In this document: positions 17,861-27,926 of the stretch, piece by piece | Layout: the number at the start of each line of letters is the position of its first letter | How positions within the stretch are numbered: position 1 is the stretch's first letter | From: Methyloligella halotolerans | GTDB taxonomy: Bacteria > Pseudomonadota > Alphaproteobacteria > Rhizobiales > Methyloligellaceae | Reading direction: 5' to 3' | Length of the DNA stretch: 64,000 nucleotides | Assembly (NCBI RefSeq): GCF_001708935.1 | Contig: NZ_MASI01000004.1 | Span: 231,140 to 295,139, forward strand | Translations under genes and position numbers: made by a program | The notes under the pieces: generated by a model | The model's input: the letters and a program-made list of their open reading frames with translations, nothing else | Told to the model about the DNA's origin: nothing | The model's database searches: none

Positions 17861-18804
17861 ATGGAAACACCCACCCCCGCCGAGCCGGCCATTCCCCCTT
17901 CCTCCGATACCGTCACCCGCCCCAGCGAAAGCGCCGCCCGCCCTTGGTACAAGCGCCTCCTTCCGGAGAAGTGGTTCCACAAGGGACCGCTCGTTCCGGT
18001 GCTGCGCTTCGAAGGCACCATCGGCGCCGTCACGCCACTGAAGCCGGGCCTCTCCCTGTCGGCCACGGCCGGCGCCATCGAGAAGGCCTTCACCATGAAG
18101 GGCGCCAAGGCCGTCGCGGTGCAGATCAACTCGCCCGGCGGGTCGCCGGTCCAATCGACCCTTATCTTCAAGCGCCTGCGTGCGCTCGCGAAGGAGAACG
18201 ACCTCAAGGTCTACGTCTTCGCCGAGGACGTGGCCGCATCGGGCGGCTATCTCATCGCCCTCGCCGGCGACGAGATCTACGCCGAGGAGAGCTCCATCGT
18301 CGGCTCCATCGGGGTGATCACCGCCGGCTTCGGTTTCCACGAGCTGATCAACCGCCTCGGCATCGAGCGCCGCGTCATTACCGCCGGCGAGAACAAGACG
18401 ACCCTCGACGCATTCAAGCCGGAGAAGCAGGAGGACGTCGAGCGCATCAAATCCATCCAGCGCGACGTCCATGCCTCCTTCACCGATCTCGTGAAGCAGC
18501 GCCGCGGCGCCAAGATCGAGTCCCACGGCGATGGCCTGTTCACGGGCGAGTTCTGGTCAGGCAAGCGCGCCGCCGAGCTCGGCCTCATCGATGGCGTCAG
18601 CGATTTGCGCACCGCATGCGGGAAATTTTCGGCGAGGATACGCGTTTCAAGCTCGTCCAGGCCAAAACCGGCTGGTTCCGCAAGAAGCCTCATGTGGGGG
18701 CAGGCGACGGTTTCGCCTCATTGCGGGGCTTGCCACAGGACCTGGCCGGTGATGTGATCTCCGCTCTCGAGGCGCGATCCCTATGGTCGAGATTCGGATT
18801 CTAG
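17861..18804 (+). CDS. S49 family peptidase, SppA/SohB-like (one frameshift)
   Basis: About 314 residues after repair. The S49 serine-protease (signal peptide peptidase-like) domain starts near residue 45 with VPVLRFEGTIG; then come VQINSPGGSPVQS, the nucleophile region AEDVAASGGYLIALAGD (Ser-Gly-Gly) and SSIVGSIGVITAGFGF. There is no N-terminal membrane helix, unlike E. coli SppA. The frame slips near 18615/18616: GLIDGVSDLRTA is in the first frame, and MREIFGEDTRFKLVQAK in the second is the family C-terminus. One added base restores a single protein. The ATG at 17861 follows normal family starts. It lies 17 bp upstream of a small conserved gene and then glyQS, a usual order in rhizobia. Confidence 0.85.
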
Positions 18805-18821
18805 AATTCGGGTTCTGAAAA

Positions 18822-19037
18822 ATGCCCCAGCTGATCTTCCTCCTGGTGACCGGTGCAGGCATGATCCTGGCCGGCAGGCTTCTGCGCGGCGCCTCGGGCC
18901 GGGTGGCGGACGATCTTCGGGAGGTCCGGGAGGCCATGAACCGCAAGGAGCAGAGCCGGGATCGCACCACGGCCACGCCGCTGGAGCGCGACCCCGCGAC
19001 GGGCATCTACCGCCCCAAGCGCCCCGACGTTTCTTAA
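18822..19037 (+). CDS. small conserved membrane-associated protein
   Basis: A 71-residue protein with one N-terminal hydrophobic segment (MPQLIFLLVTGAGMILAGRL) and a charged cytosolic tail ending in the conserved-looking LERDPATGIYRPKRP. Short proteins of this type lie between the S49 peptidase and glyQ in many rhizobia, without a known function. The spacing of 17 bp after the peptidase suggests co-transcription. Confidence 0.65.
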   Translation: MPQLIFLLVTGAGMILAGRLLRGASGRVADDLREVREAMNRKEQSRDRTTATPLERDPATGIYRPKRPDVS

Positions 19038-19169
19038 GCCTTTTCGCCGGATCGGCCCCTTATTCGGTGCGCCGACCTTGATCTTGCTGCTCCGATCCGA
19101 AATAGAGTGGCGCGAGATTTCGTATTTCGCGGCCCACAATTCGCCTGCCCCTCGGCGCACAAGGTCCAA

Positions 19170-20105
19170 ATGACCGCAAGCCATCCTGCCAAGACGAGCG
19201 CACCCAGCCCGAAAACCTCCTTTCAGGATCTGATCCTGACCCTGGAGACTTACTGGGCCGGAAAGGGCTGCGTTATCCTCCAGCCCTATGACATGGAGAT
19301 GGGGGCGGGGACCTTCCATCCGGCCACGACGCTGCGGTCTCTTGGGCCCAAGCCGTGGAAAGCAGCCTATGTGCAGCCTTGCCGCAGGCCGAAGGACGGG
19401 CGCTATGGCGAGAACCCGAACCGGCTTCAGCACTACTACCAATTTCAGGTCATCCTGAAGCCGTCGCCGGCCGATCTCCAGGACCTCTACCTGAAGAGTC
19501 TTGAGGCCATCGGCATCGATCCGCTCAACCACGACATCCGTTTCGTTGAGGACGACTGGGAGAGCCCGACCCTGGGCGCATGGGGCCTCGGTTGGGAGGT
19601 CTGGTGCGATGGCATGGAGGTTTCCCAGTTCACCTACTTCCAGCAGGTCGGCGGCTTCGACTGCGAGCCCGTCTCGGGAGAGCTAACCTACGGGCTTGAG
19701 CGCCTCGCCATGTACGTCCAGGGCGTCGACAACGTCTACGACTTGAACTTCAACGGCGGCGAGGGCGACGCCAAGGTCGCCTATGGCGACGTCTTCCTTC
19801 AGGCGGAGCAGGAATATTCCCGGCACAATTTCGAGTACGCCGACGTCGCCCGCCTCTTCGAGCATTTCAAGGATGCCGAGGCGGAATGCCAGTCGCTGCT
19901 TCAGAAGGGTGCCCACGGTGAGCATCACGAGTTGGTCCTCCCGGCCTACGACCAGTGCATCAAGGCTTCCCACATCTTCAATCTGCTGGACGCGCGCGGC
20001 GTGATCTCCGTGACCGAGCGCCAGGGCTACATCCTGAAAGTGCGCGATCTTGCCAAGGCGTGCTGCGCGGCCTGGCTGAAGACCGAAGCGGGAGGGGCGT
20101 CATGA
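19170..20105 (+). CDS. glyQ: glycine-tRNA ligase alpha subunit
   Basis: A 311-residue catalytic subunit of the bacterial alpha2beta2 glycyl-tRNA synthetase. Recognised from [37 protein letters not shown] (about residues 40-58), [20 protein letters not shown] and [12 protein letters not shown]. The ATG at 19170 matches the family start; an in-frame upstream start at 19107 would add 21 unsupported residues. The last bases overlap the glyS start (ATGA), so the two subunits are coupled. Confidence 0.97.
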   Translation: MTASHPAKTSAPSPKTSFQDLILTLETYWAGKGCVILQPYDMEMGAGTFHPATTLRSLGPKPWKAAYVQPCRRPKDGRYGENPNRLQHYYQFQVILKPSPADLQDLYLKSLEAIGIDPLNHDIRFVEDDWESPTLGAWGLGWEVWCDGMEVSQFTYFQQVGGFDCEPVSGELTYGLERLAMYVQGVDNVYDLNFNGGEGDAKVAYGDVFLQAEQEYSRHNFEYADVARLFEHFKDAEAECQSLLQKGAHGEHHELVLPAYDQCIKASHIFNLLDARGVISVTERQGYILKVRDLAKACCAAWLKTEAGGAS

Positions 20106-22249
20106 GCGGCGAGCTTCTTCTCGAGCTGTTCTCCGAAGAGATCCCGGCACGCATGCAGGCCAAAGCCGAAGGCGACCTCGCGCGCCTCGTCGGCGATGCC
20201 CTGGCCGCGGCGGGTCTCGAATTCACCGAGATGCGAACCTTCGCGACGCCACGCCGCTTGACCCTTGTCATCGAGGGGCTGCCGCAGGCGTCGCCCGACG
20301 TTTCCGAGGAGCGCAAAGGCCCCCGCGTCGGCGCCCCCGACAAGGCGGTTGAAGGCTTCCTCAAATCGGCAGGCCTCTCATCCATCGATCAGGCGGAGAT
20401 CCAGTCCGACAAGAAGGGCGAGTTCTACGTCGCCAGAATCGAAAGACAAGGCCGCGCCACGTCCGACGTCATCGCCGAGGCGATCCCGCAGATCGTTCGC
20501 GACTTCCCCTGGCCGAAATCCATGCGCTGGGGTTCCGGCAAGCTCCGCTGGGTCCGGCCGCTCCATTCGATCCTGTGCCTGTTCGACGGCAAGGTCGTGA
20601 CCTTCGAGATCGACGGCATCGAAAGCGGCGACGAGACTCGCGGCCACCGCTTCATGGCGCCCGAGCCGTTCAAGGTGAAGGATTTCGCCGATTACGAGAA
20701 GCGCCTCCGCAAGGCCAAGGTCATCCTCGATTCAGGCGAACGGCGCGACATCATCCTGAACGGCGCGACGAAGCTCGCCGAGTCCCAGGGCCTGGCTCTG
20801 GTCGACGATGCCGGGCTGGTTGCCGAGAATGCAGGTCTGACCGAATGGCCGGTCCCGCTCCTGGGCCAGTTCGATGCGAGCTTCCTGGAGGTGCCGCCCG
20901 AGGTGCTGACCTCGACCATGAAGGCGCATCAGAAATGCTTCTCAGTCCGCACGCCGGGCAAGGAAGGCCTCGGCGAGCTCGCCAACCGCTTCGTCCTGGT
21001 GGCCAACCTCGAAGCCAAGGATGGCGGCAAGGCTATCACCGCCGGCAACGAGCGGGTGATTGCGGCGCGCCTGTCGGATGCGAAATTCTTCTTCGACCAA
21101 GATCGCCAGGTGCCCCTCGAAGATCGCACTCGCGAACTCCAGAAAGTCGTCTTCCACGAAAAGCTCGGCACCCAATACGACCGCATCCAGCGCATCCGCG
21201 TGCTCGCCCGCGAGATCGCGCCGATGGTGGACGCCGAAGCCGACGAGGCCGAGCGCGCCGCCATGCTCTGCAAGTCCGACCTGACCTCGGAGATGGTTGG
21301 AGAGTTCCCGGAGCTTCAGGGCGTCATGGGCCGCTACTACGCCCTCGACCAGGAGGAGCACCCCAACGTGGCCGACGCCATCGGCGCTCACTATAAGCCG
21401 GTGGGTGCAGGCGACGATGTGCCGACAGAGCCCACGGCAATCGCTGTGGCGCTCGCCGACAAGCTCGACATGCTGGTGGGCTTCTGGGCCATCGACGAGA
21501 AACCGTCCGGCTCCAAGGACCCCTTCGCGCTCCGCCGCGCAGCGCTGGGCGTCATCCGCATCGTGTTGGAGAACGGGATCAAGCTTTCTTTGATGAAAGC
21601 ACTTGAGTTTCAAGCCGGTCAGACGGTCGAAACTTTCAAGGAAATCGCGCGTCGGCGTAAAGAGACGAACGCGGTCGGAGAAGCCTTATCGAACTGGGGC
21701 GGTCAGAAGGTCCGCAAGAATAATCTCGACCTCCTCGACTTCTTCGCCGACCGGCTGAAGGTTTATCTGCGCGATCAGGGCGCCCGCCACGATCTCATCG
21801 ATGCGGTTTTTTCTTTGGGCGGCCAGGACGACCTCCTCATGATCGTCCGCCGGGTCGAGGCGCTGGGCAAGTTCCTGCAGACGGAGGACGGCGCCAATCT
21901 GCTGGCCGGCACCAAGCGCGCCAGCAACATCTTGCGCATCGAGGAGAAGAAGGACGGTAAGACCTTCGACGGTGTGCCGGACCCGACGCTCTTTGAAAAA
22001 GAAGAAGAAAACGTCCTCGAAGCGAAGCTGACGGAGGTTGAGCAGGCCGCGCGGGCGGCCATCGAGAACGAGGATTTCGAGGCCGCCATGACGGCGCTCG
22101 CCCAGCTTCGCGCCCCCGTCGATGCCTTTTTCGACAACGTGACCGTCAACGCAGACGACCGGAAACTGCGGGAGAACCGCCTCAAGCTCCTCAACAGGAT
22201 TCGTGCGGCGACCCTCACCGTTGCCGATTTTTCCCGGATCGAAGGTTGA
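20102..22249 (+). CDS. glyS: glycine-tRNA ligase beta subunit
   Basis: A 715-residue tRNA-binding subunit of glycyl-tRNA synthetase, normal length. It starts with [15 protein letters not shown], carries [15 protein letters not shown] and [20 protein letters not shown], and the C-terminal anticodon-binding helices around [20 protein letters not shown]. The stop is followed by a 100-bp gap to the cytochrome gene with no clear terminator. Confidence 0.97.
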   Translation: MSGELLLELFSEEIPARMQAKAEGDLARLVGDALAAAGLEFTEMRTFATPRRLTLVIEGLPQASPDVSEERKGPRVGAPDKAVEGFLKSAGLSSIDQAEIQSDKKGEFYVARIERQGRATSDVIAEAIPQIVRDFPWPKSMRWGSGKLRWVRPLHSILCLFDGKVVTFEIDGIESGDETRGHRFMAPEPFKVKDFADYEKRLRKAKVILDSGERRDIILNGATKLAESQGLALVDDAGLVAENAGLTEWPVPLLGQFDASFLEVPPEVLTSTMKAHQKCFSVRTPGKEGLGELANRFVLVANLEAKDGGKAITAGNERVIAARLSDAKFFFDQDRQVPLEDRTRELQKVVFHEKLGTQYDRIQRIRVLAREIAPMVDAEADEAERAAMLCKSDLTSEMVGEFPELQGVMGRYYALDQEEHPNVADAIGAHYKPVGAGDDVPTEPTAIAVALADKLDMLVGFWAIDEKPSGSKDPFALRRAALGVIRIVLENGIKLSLMKALEFQAGQTVETFKEIARRRKETNAVGEALSNWGGQKVRKNNLDLLDFFADRLKVYLRDQGARHDLIDAVFSLGGQDDLLMIVRRVEALGKFLQTEDGANLLAGTKRASNILRIEEKKDGKTFDGVPDPTLFEKEEENVLEAKLTEVEQAARAAIENEDFEAAMTALAQLRAPVDAFFDNVTVNADDRKLRENRLKLLNRIRAATLTVADFSRIEG

Positions 22250-22349
22250 ACTTCTGCGTTAAGCTTCCTGCCTAGGCTGCCCCGCGCCCGAATTTTGCCC
22301 ATGGGAAGGCGGCGCGGACGGCCCAAAAGCACGGTTAGGAGGAAGCCCT

Positions 22350-23176
22350 ATGAACCGACCCTTCGTGACAATCTGTGCCCTCGTTCTGACGGCAGGCCTG
22401 GCGAGCGCCTGCGGCCCGGACGAGGATGAATCCGCCAACGCCGACGAGACCACCCAAGAACAATCGACCTCGGATCAAGCCGCGAACGATGACGTGACCA
22501 CCGAGACGGAAATCACCGCCGAGACCGATCAGGCCGGCGATACCGTCGTCGAGGACGACACGGTCGAGATGGCGCAATCCGACGATGCGCCCGCCGCCGA
22601 TGACGCGGCTGCACCCGACGATTCCGCCGCCGCGCCCGAGCCCAACGATGCGGCCGGTGAGGACACGGAAGCCGATACCAAGGCGCCTCCGGCGAAGGCG
22701 GCGACGCCGCTGCATCCGGCGGCGATAAGGCGCCCGACGAAGTCATAAAATCCGTCGAGAAAGGCAAGCTGAAGAGCCCCTATGCCGACGACCCCAAGAA
22801 GGTCGCCGACGCCGGCCATAAGCTCTTCATGGGCTTTGGCTGCAACGGTTGCCATGGTGGCGCCGGCGGCGGTGGCATGGGCCCGCCCCTGACCAACGAC
22901 GTTTGGGTCTATGGCAGCGACGACGACACCCTGTTCCGCTTCATTACCCTTGGCTCCGACGGCTACCAGAAGGAGTACAACGCCTCGCGGAAGGGCTCCG
23001 AGAACGTCGTCGGTCCGATGCCTCCCAAGGGCGGTGCTGACATCAATTCCGCCGACGATATCTGGAAGGTCATCGCCTGGATCCGCACCGTCAATCCGGC
23101 ATCCGGCGGTGGGTCCGGAGGCGAAGCAGGCGGCAAGGATAGCGGTGGCGCGCCACCGCCTCCCGACTTCGACTAG
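22350..23176 (+). CDS. c-type cytochrome, predicted lipoprotein with acidic linker (one frameshift)
   Basis: About 275 residues after repair. The N-terminal signal ends LTAGLASACG, a plausible but weak lipobox. About 100 residues rich in Asp, Glu, Ala and Thr follow, then a single class I cytochrome c domain with haem motif CNGCH and probable axial Met in VGPMPP. The KLFMGFGCNGCHGGAGGGG and VWVYGSDDDTLF segments resemble the c-553i type associated with quinoprotein dehydrogenases. The first part (to about DTEADTK) and the haem part are in different frames; adding one G near 22682-22684 joins them as DTK-GASGEGGDAAASGG. RBS AGGAGG precedes the ATG. A PQQ dehydrogenase lies at 31735-32871; a functional link is only inference. 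Confidence 0.75.
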
Positions 23177-23220
23177 CGGTTAGCGACTGAATCGCTTGCA
23201 CATCGGATGGCGGGGCGGAT

Positions 23221-23640
23221 ATGCCGGAAGGCATGCCCCGCCATCTCTTTGTCTACGGCACGTTGCGTCGCGGCAGCCAGGGTCCCATGGCCGCTCAGCT
23301 CCATGCCGCGACCACCTGGATCGGCCCCGCCACCGCAAGTGGGGCTCTTTACGATTTCGGCAGCTTCCCGGGCGCAGTCTTCGATCCCCGCCATCCGGGG
23401 TTCATCGTCGGCGAGGTGTTCGTCATGCCGGAAGATGCACGCCTGTTGGCGGCGCTGGATGCCTATGAAGGCATCGCGGAAATCGAGGAAGACGGGCTCT
23501 ACCGCAGGGTGGAGATCGAGCTGCGGCTACGCGACGGCGAGCATGTATCTGCGTGGAGCTACGAGCTCGTGGAGGTGCCGCCCCCGTCTCGGCGCATTCC
23601 TCATGGCGACTGGTTGAAGAAGTTCAGCGGGGTTGACTGA
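23221..23640 (+). CDS. gamma-glutamylcyclotransferase (GGCT/AIG2-like) family protein
   Basis: A 139-residue protein with the family's beta-barrel signature HLFVYGTLRRG near the N-terminus, GALYDFGSFPGAVF, and the catalytic-glutamate segment LDAYEGI (about residues 79-85). Members cleave gamma-glutamyl or related isopeptide bonds; the exact substrate here is unknown. The start could be 23221 or the in-frame ATG at 23233. It sits between the cytochrome and ppdK genes on the same strand. Confidence 0.85.
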   Translation: MPEGMPRHLFVYGTLRRGSQGPMAAQLHAATTWIGPATASGALYDFGSFPGAVFDPRHPGFIVGEVFVMPEDARLLAALDAYEGIAEIEEDGLYRRVEIELRLRDGEHVSAWSYELVEVPPPSRRIPHGDWLKKFSGVD

Positions 23641-23708
23641 TCCCTTCACCAATTCCATCGCGCTGATTGTTTCCCGCCGGGCAGGGGAGTAGAACCGCTC
23701 CCTCGAAT

Positions 23709-26435
23709 ATGGATACCCATGTGACCCAGCATGTGACCCAACAAGAGCCGGAGAGCACCGAACCGCCCAAATGGGTTTACGCCTTCGGCGCAGGCCGCGC
23801 CGACGGCTCCGCGGCGATGAAGAACATCCTCGGCGGCAAGGGCGCGCACCTTGCCGAGATGTCCAGGCTCGGCCTGCCCGTGCCGCCCGGCTTCAGCATC
23901 TCGTCCGATGTCTGCCGCGCCTACTACAAGGCGGGCCGCGCACTCCCCGAAGAGCTGAAGCCCATGGTGGACGAGGCTCTCGAACTGGTCGGCCAGACCA
24001 CCGGCTCCCGCTTCGGCGATCCCAAGGATCCGCTTCTCGTGTCCGTCCGCTCCGGCTCGCGCGCCTCCATGCCGGGCATGATGGATACGGTTCTCAATCT
24101 CGGCCTCAACGACGAGACAGTCGAAGGCATCGCCGCCCGGTTCGGCGACCGCCGCTTCGCCTACGACAGCTACCGCCGCTTCATCCAGATGTATGGCGAC
24201 GTGGTGCTCGGGATCGACAACCACCTGTTCGAGGAGCAGCTCGAGCACTTCAAGAACATGAAGGGCTACGATCTCGATACCGATCTGACCGCCGAGGAAT
24301 GGCTGGAGATCATCCGCCGCTACAAGGATCTTGTGGAGAAGGAGCTCGGCGAGCCGTTCCCCCAGAACCTCCACGACCAGCTCTGGGGGGCCATCGCTGC
24401 CGTCTTCGGCTCCTGGCAGAACGCCCGCGCCATAGCCTATCGCCGCCTGCACGATATTCCGGATGCGTGGGGAACGGCCGTCAATATCCAAGCCATGGTC
24501 TTCGGCAACCGCGGCGACAAGAGCGCCACCGGCGTTGCCTTCACCCGCAATCCTTCGACCGGCGAGAAGGAGCTTTATGGCGAGTTCCTCATCAACGCCC
24601 AGGGTGAGGACGTCGTTTCCGGCATGCGAACGCCCCAATCCCTGACAGCCGAGGCAAGGCGCCAGTCCAACGACCGGCGCGATTCCCTCGAGGAGGCGAT
24701 GCCGGAGACCTTCGCCGAGCTCTGCGCGGTTTGCGACAAGCTCGAAGCCCATTTCCGCGACATGCAGGACATCGAGTTCACGGTCGAGGACGGCACTCTG
24801 TGGATGCTCCAGACCCGCAACGGTAAGCGCACCATGCCGGCGGCTCTGAAGATCGCCGTGGACATGGCCTCCGAAGGCGTCATCAGCCGGGAGGAGGCGG
24901 TCGCGAGCATCAACCCGGCTCAGCTTGACCAGCTTCTCCATCCGACCATCGATCCCGATGCCCCGAAGGAAGTGATCGGTCGAGGCCTTGCCGCCTCTCC
25001 CGGTGCGGCCTCCGGCGAGCTGGTCTTTGATGCCGATGAGGCGGTCCACCTGCGCGCCCAGGGCCATACGGTGATCCTCGCCCGGGTGGAGACGTCGCCC
25101 GAGGACGTCCAGGGAATGCATGCAGCCGCCGGCATCGTCACGACCCGCGGCGGCATGACCAGCCACGCCGCCGTGGTCGCCCGCGGGATGGGCCGGCCTT
25201 GCGTCTCGGGCGCAGCCAGAATCCAGATCGATCTCGACAAGGAGACCCTCAGCGCCGGCGGCGTCACCTTGCGCAAGGGCGATATCGTCACCCTGGACGG
25301 TTCGAGCGGCGAGGTGATCAAGGGCCGCGTCTCCACGCGGCAGCCGGAGATGTCCGAGGCCTTCGCGACGCTCATGAGCTGGGCGGACGACATTCGGCGC
25401 TTGGAGATCCGCGCCAACGCCGACAGTGAGTTCGATGCCGCGCAAGCCCGGGATTTCGGGGCCGAGGGTATCGGTCTATGCCGTACCGAGCATATGTTCT
25501 TCGACGAAAACCGCATCCCCGTCATGCGCGAGATGATCCTCGCCGAGGATATCGAGGGCCGGCGTGAAGCGCTGGCCAAGCTCCTGCCCATGCAGCGCGA
25601 GGATTTCGTCGCCCTGTTCGAGTTGATGGCCGGCAAGCCGGTCACCATCCGTCTGCTCGATCCGCCATTGCACGAATTCCTCCCCCACGACGAGGCCCAT
25701 ATCGGCGAGATCGCCAAAGCCATGGGGATCAGCAAGGCGCGTCTGTCCCGCCGCGTCGCGGCGCTGCGCGAGTTCAATCCCATGCTCGGTCATCGCGGCG
25801 CCCGGCTTCTCGTGAGCTATCCTGAGATCGCCGAGATGCAGGCTCGCGCCATCTTCGAAGCGGCCTGCGAAGCCGGCGAGAAGCTCGGCGCGCCCGTCTT
25901 GCCGGAGATCATGGTCCCGCTCGTCACGTTGAAAGCCGAGCTGGATATCGTCCGCGCCCATGTCGATCGCGTCGCCGCCGAAGTGGGCGAGGAGCGCGGC
26001 ATGAAGCTCGACTATACGGTGGGGACCATGATGGAGCTGCCCCGCGCCTGCCTCGCCGCCGGCGAGATCGGCCTCAGCGCCGATTTCTTCTCCTTCGGCA
26101 CCAACGACCTCACCCAGACGACCTTCGGCCTCTCACGCGACGATGCCGGGCGCTTTCTCGGCGAGTATTCCGACAAGGGCATTATCCGCCACGACCCGTT
26201 CATGACCCTCGACGAAGGCGTGCAGGAATTGATGGCCATCGGATTGGAGCGGGGCAGGGCGGCCCATCCGGGCCTGAAGGTCGGGATCTGCGGTGAGCAC
26301 GGCGGCGATCCCGCCACCATCCGCTTCTGCGAAGAGTTCGGGATGGACTACGTTTCCTGCTCCCCCTACCGCGTCCCCATCGCGAGGCTTGCCGCTGCAC
26401 AGGCCAAATTGGGATCGGTGTTTACCCAGTCTTAA
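23709..26435 (+). CDS. ppdK: pyruvate, phosphate dikinase
   Basis: A 908-residue enzyme interconverting pyruvate + ATP + Pi and PEP + AMP + PPi. The N-terminal ATP-grasp region has KNILGGKGAHLAEM and SVRSGSRASMPGMMDTVLNL; the swivelling domain has the phosphorylated histidine in TTRGGMTSHAAVVARGMG; the C-terminal PEP/pyruvate barrel has GLCRTEHMFF and FSFGTNDLTQTTFG. The ATG at 23709 is preferred over an upstream TTG in the same frame. With malic enzyme at 32982 it places the PEP/pyruvate/malate node in this window. A 20-bp hairpin follows the stop. Confidence 0.96.
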   Translation: MDTHVTQHVTQQEPESTEPPKWVYAFGAGRADGSAAMKNILGGKGAHLAEMSRLGLPVPPGFSISSDVCRAYYKAGRALPEELKPMVDEALELVGQTTGSRFGDPKDPLLVSVRSGSRASMPGMMDTVLNLGLNDETVEGIAARFGDRRFAYDSYRRFIQMYGDVVLGIDNHLFEEQLEHFKNMKGYDLDTDLTAEEWLEIIRRYKDLVEKELGEPFPQNLHDQLWGAIAAVFGSWQNARAIAYRRLHDIPDAWGTAVNIQAMVFGNRGDKSATGVAFTRNPSTGEKELYGEFLINAQGEDVVSGMRTPQSLTAEARRQSNDRRDSLEEAMPETFAELCAVCDKLEAHFRDMQDIEFTVEDGTLWMLQTRNGKRTMPAALKIAVDMASEGVISREEAVASINPAQLDQLLHPTIDPDAPKEVIGRGLAASPGAASGELVFDADEAVHLRAQGHTVILARVETSPEDVQGMHAAAGIVTTRGGMTSHAAVVARGMGRPCVSGAARIQIDLDKETLSAGGVTLRKGDIVTLDGSSGEVIKGRVSTRQPEMSEAFATLMSWADDIRRLEIRANADSEFDAAQARDFGAEGIGLCRTEHMFFDENRIPVMREMILAEDIEGRREALAKLLPMQREDFVALFELMAGKPVTIRLLDPPLHEFLPHDEAHIGEIAKAMGISKARLSRRVAALREFNPMLGHRGARLLVSYPEIAEMQARAIFEAACEAGEKLGAPVLPEIMVPLVTLKAELDIVRAHVDRVAAEVGEERGMKLDYTVGTMMELPRACLAAGEIGLSADFFSFGTNDLTQTTFGLSRDDAGRFLGEYSDKGIIRHDPFMTLDEGVQELMAIGLERGRAAHPGLKVGICGEHGGDPATIRFCEEFGMDYVSCSPYRVPIARLAAAQAKLGSVFTQS

Positions 26436-26477
26436 TAACAATTTGCGAAGACGTGTTTACACCTTGTTGACCACATT

Positions 26478-26497
26478 TTGCCCAAACTTCTGGGCAA
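26478..26497. terminator. weak hairpin after ppdK
   Basis: TTGCCCA and TGGGCAA enclose AACTTC (7-bp stem). No T-run follows, so it is a weak terminator candidate. The rest of the 276-bp gap to the next gene (26436-26711) shows no other recognisable feature. Confidence 0.3.
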
Positions 26498-26711
26498 GGT
26501 TACGAGGAAGCAAGACGGGATCCGGGGCAGACCGGTCGAGGGTATCGCGTAGAGTTTATTCTGCCGTGCTTTTCGTCCCTCTCCGGAAAATTTGAGACGC
26601 TTCAGCCTGCAGCCTCGCCGAGCATCTTGGCGACAGTCGGGCCAGAGGAGTCGCGCCCTTGGGACGGGCGAGACCTCCGATGAAGTTGACGGGGACTAAG
26701 TTGGAGGGACC

Positions 26712-27926
26712 ATGAGCGAGCGCTCATGCGGCGGGAAAAAGCGGGCCGTCTTACCTGTTGTGCTGGGAGCCCTGGCGGGCATTCCTCTTCTGGGGCTGGC
26801 GTATGTCGCTGCCGTCCCCGGCAATATGGTCGCTTTCCAGATCGAGTTGCTCTTGTCCGGCAAGGGATCGGTCAAGGCTCTCACCAACGCCATCACCGAT
26901 GAAGCCAAGCGCCCGGAGCCCCTGGCCCCCGAAGCCATGGCGCTGTTCCGCAGCTTCGGCAAAGGTCCCCGCGCCGATCAGTATCTTGAAGTGGTCACCA
27001 CCACCTACGCGCCCAAGAAGCCCATCGTGGCTGCGCTGCTGACCGGCGATGGCGGTCTCAAATCCGGCGCCCTGGTGAACACCGACGCCATCACCCGCAG
27101 CGCCAAGGCGGATCGCCTCAACCAGACCTTCAGCCAGGTCGCTCTCAAGGGACCCTTGAGCGACGGCCGCGGCACCGACATCTTCATGCGCCCGACCCTC
27201 GATGAAGAGGAGTTCGCCTTCGGCCGCAGCTATGACGGCATGGCGCTCCTGCAATGGGCCGTATTGAAGCCCCTCGAGGAGAAGGAAGAGGGCGTTTCCT
27301 ACAAGGGCGAGACCGAAGCCGAATTCCGCGCCCGCGAGCGCCGCTGCCTCGCCACCGCCATCTATTTCGAAGCCCGTGGCGAGCCCGTACGCGGCCAGCT
27401 CGCCGTAGCGCAAGTCGTGATGAACCGGGTACGCAGCCCGAAATTCCCCGACACCGTCTGCGGCGTCGTCTATCAGGGCCAGTTCAAGAAGGGCTGCCAG
27501 TTCTCCTTCACTTGCGACGGCAAATCCGACAATCCGGATGATGACGACGAGTGGACCCTCGCTCAGGAACTTGCCGAGCAGGTCACGACCGATCAGGTGT
27601 GGCTGCCCGAGGTCGATTACTCGACCTTCTATCATGCCAACTACGTGCGTCCCCGCTGGGCGCGCAGCATGAACAAGATCGACAAGATCGGCGCGCATAT
27701 CTTCTACAAGAAGCGCCACGAGGAGCCTTACGTCGTTACCGTGCCCCACGGCGACGTGCAGGTTGCCAGCGATGAGGAGATCAACAGCGTGTTCACGCCG
27801 TCCCTCGTCCACCAGGCCTCCGCCACGCCGACAACGTCGAGCCCGAACATCTCGCTCGTATCGTCTTCCGGTGGCGCGCCTAACGCCACTCCAGCGACAG
27901 GTCTAGGTTTCTCGGCGAGTGAGTGA
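26712..27926 (+). CDS. SleB-type cell wall hydrolase, membrane-anchored
   Basis: A 404-residue protein with an N-terminal membrane segment (about residues 12-34, VLPVVLGALAGIPLLGLAYV) and a long linker. The Hydrolase_2/SleB domain (about 210-345) starts RCLATAIYFEARGEPVRGQL and continues VAQVVMNRVRSPKFPDTVCG and GCQFSFTCDG. The glutamate in YFEARGE is the expected catalytic residue of this lytic-transglycosylase-like fold. It should act on peptidoglycan in the periplasm. Its last 47 bases overlap the 3' end of nadC on the other strand. Confidence 0.88.
   Translation: MSERSCGGKKRAVLPVVLGALAGIPLLGLAYVAAVPGNMVAFQIELLLSGKGSVKALTNAITDEAKRPEPLAPEAMALFRSFGKGPRADQYLEVVTTTYAPKKPIVAALLTGDGGLKSGALVNTDAITRSAKADRLNQTFSQVALKGPLSDGRGTDIFMRPTLDEEEFAFGRSYDGMALLQWAVLKPLEEKEEGVSYKGETEAEFRARERRCLATAIYFEARGEPVRGQLAVAQVVMNRVRSPKFPDTVCGVVYQGQFKKGCQFSFTCDGKSDNPDDDDEWTLAQELAEQVTTDQVWLPEVDYSTFYHANYVRPRWARSMNKIDKIGAHIFYKKRHEEPYVVTVPHGDVQVASDEEINSVFTPSLVHQASATPTTSSPNISLVSSSGGAPNATPATGLGFSASE

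Noticed and set aside
23646..25445. A 599-codon minus-strand frame within ppdK
   Set aside because: Antisense shadow of ppdK, no recognisable domain or start signal.
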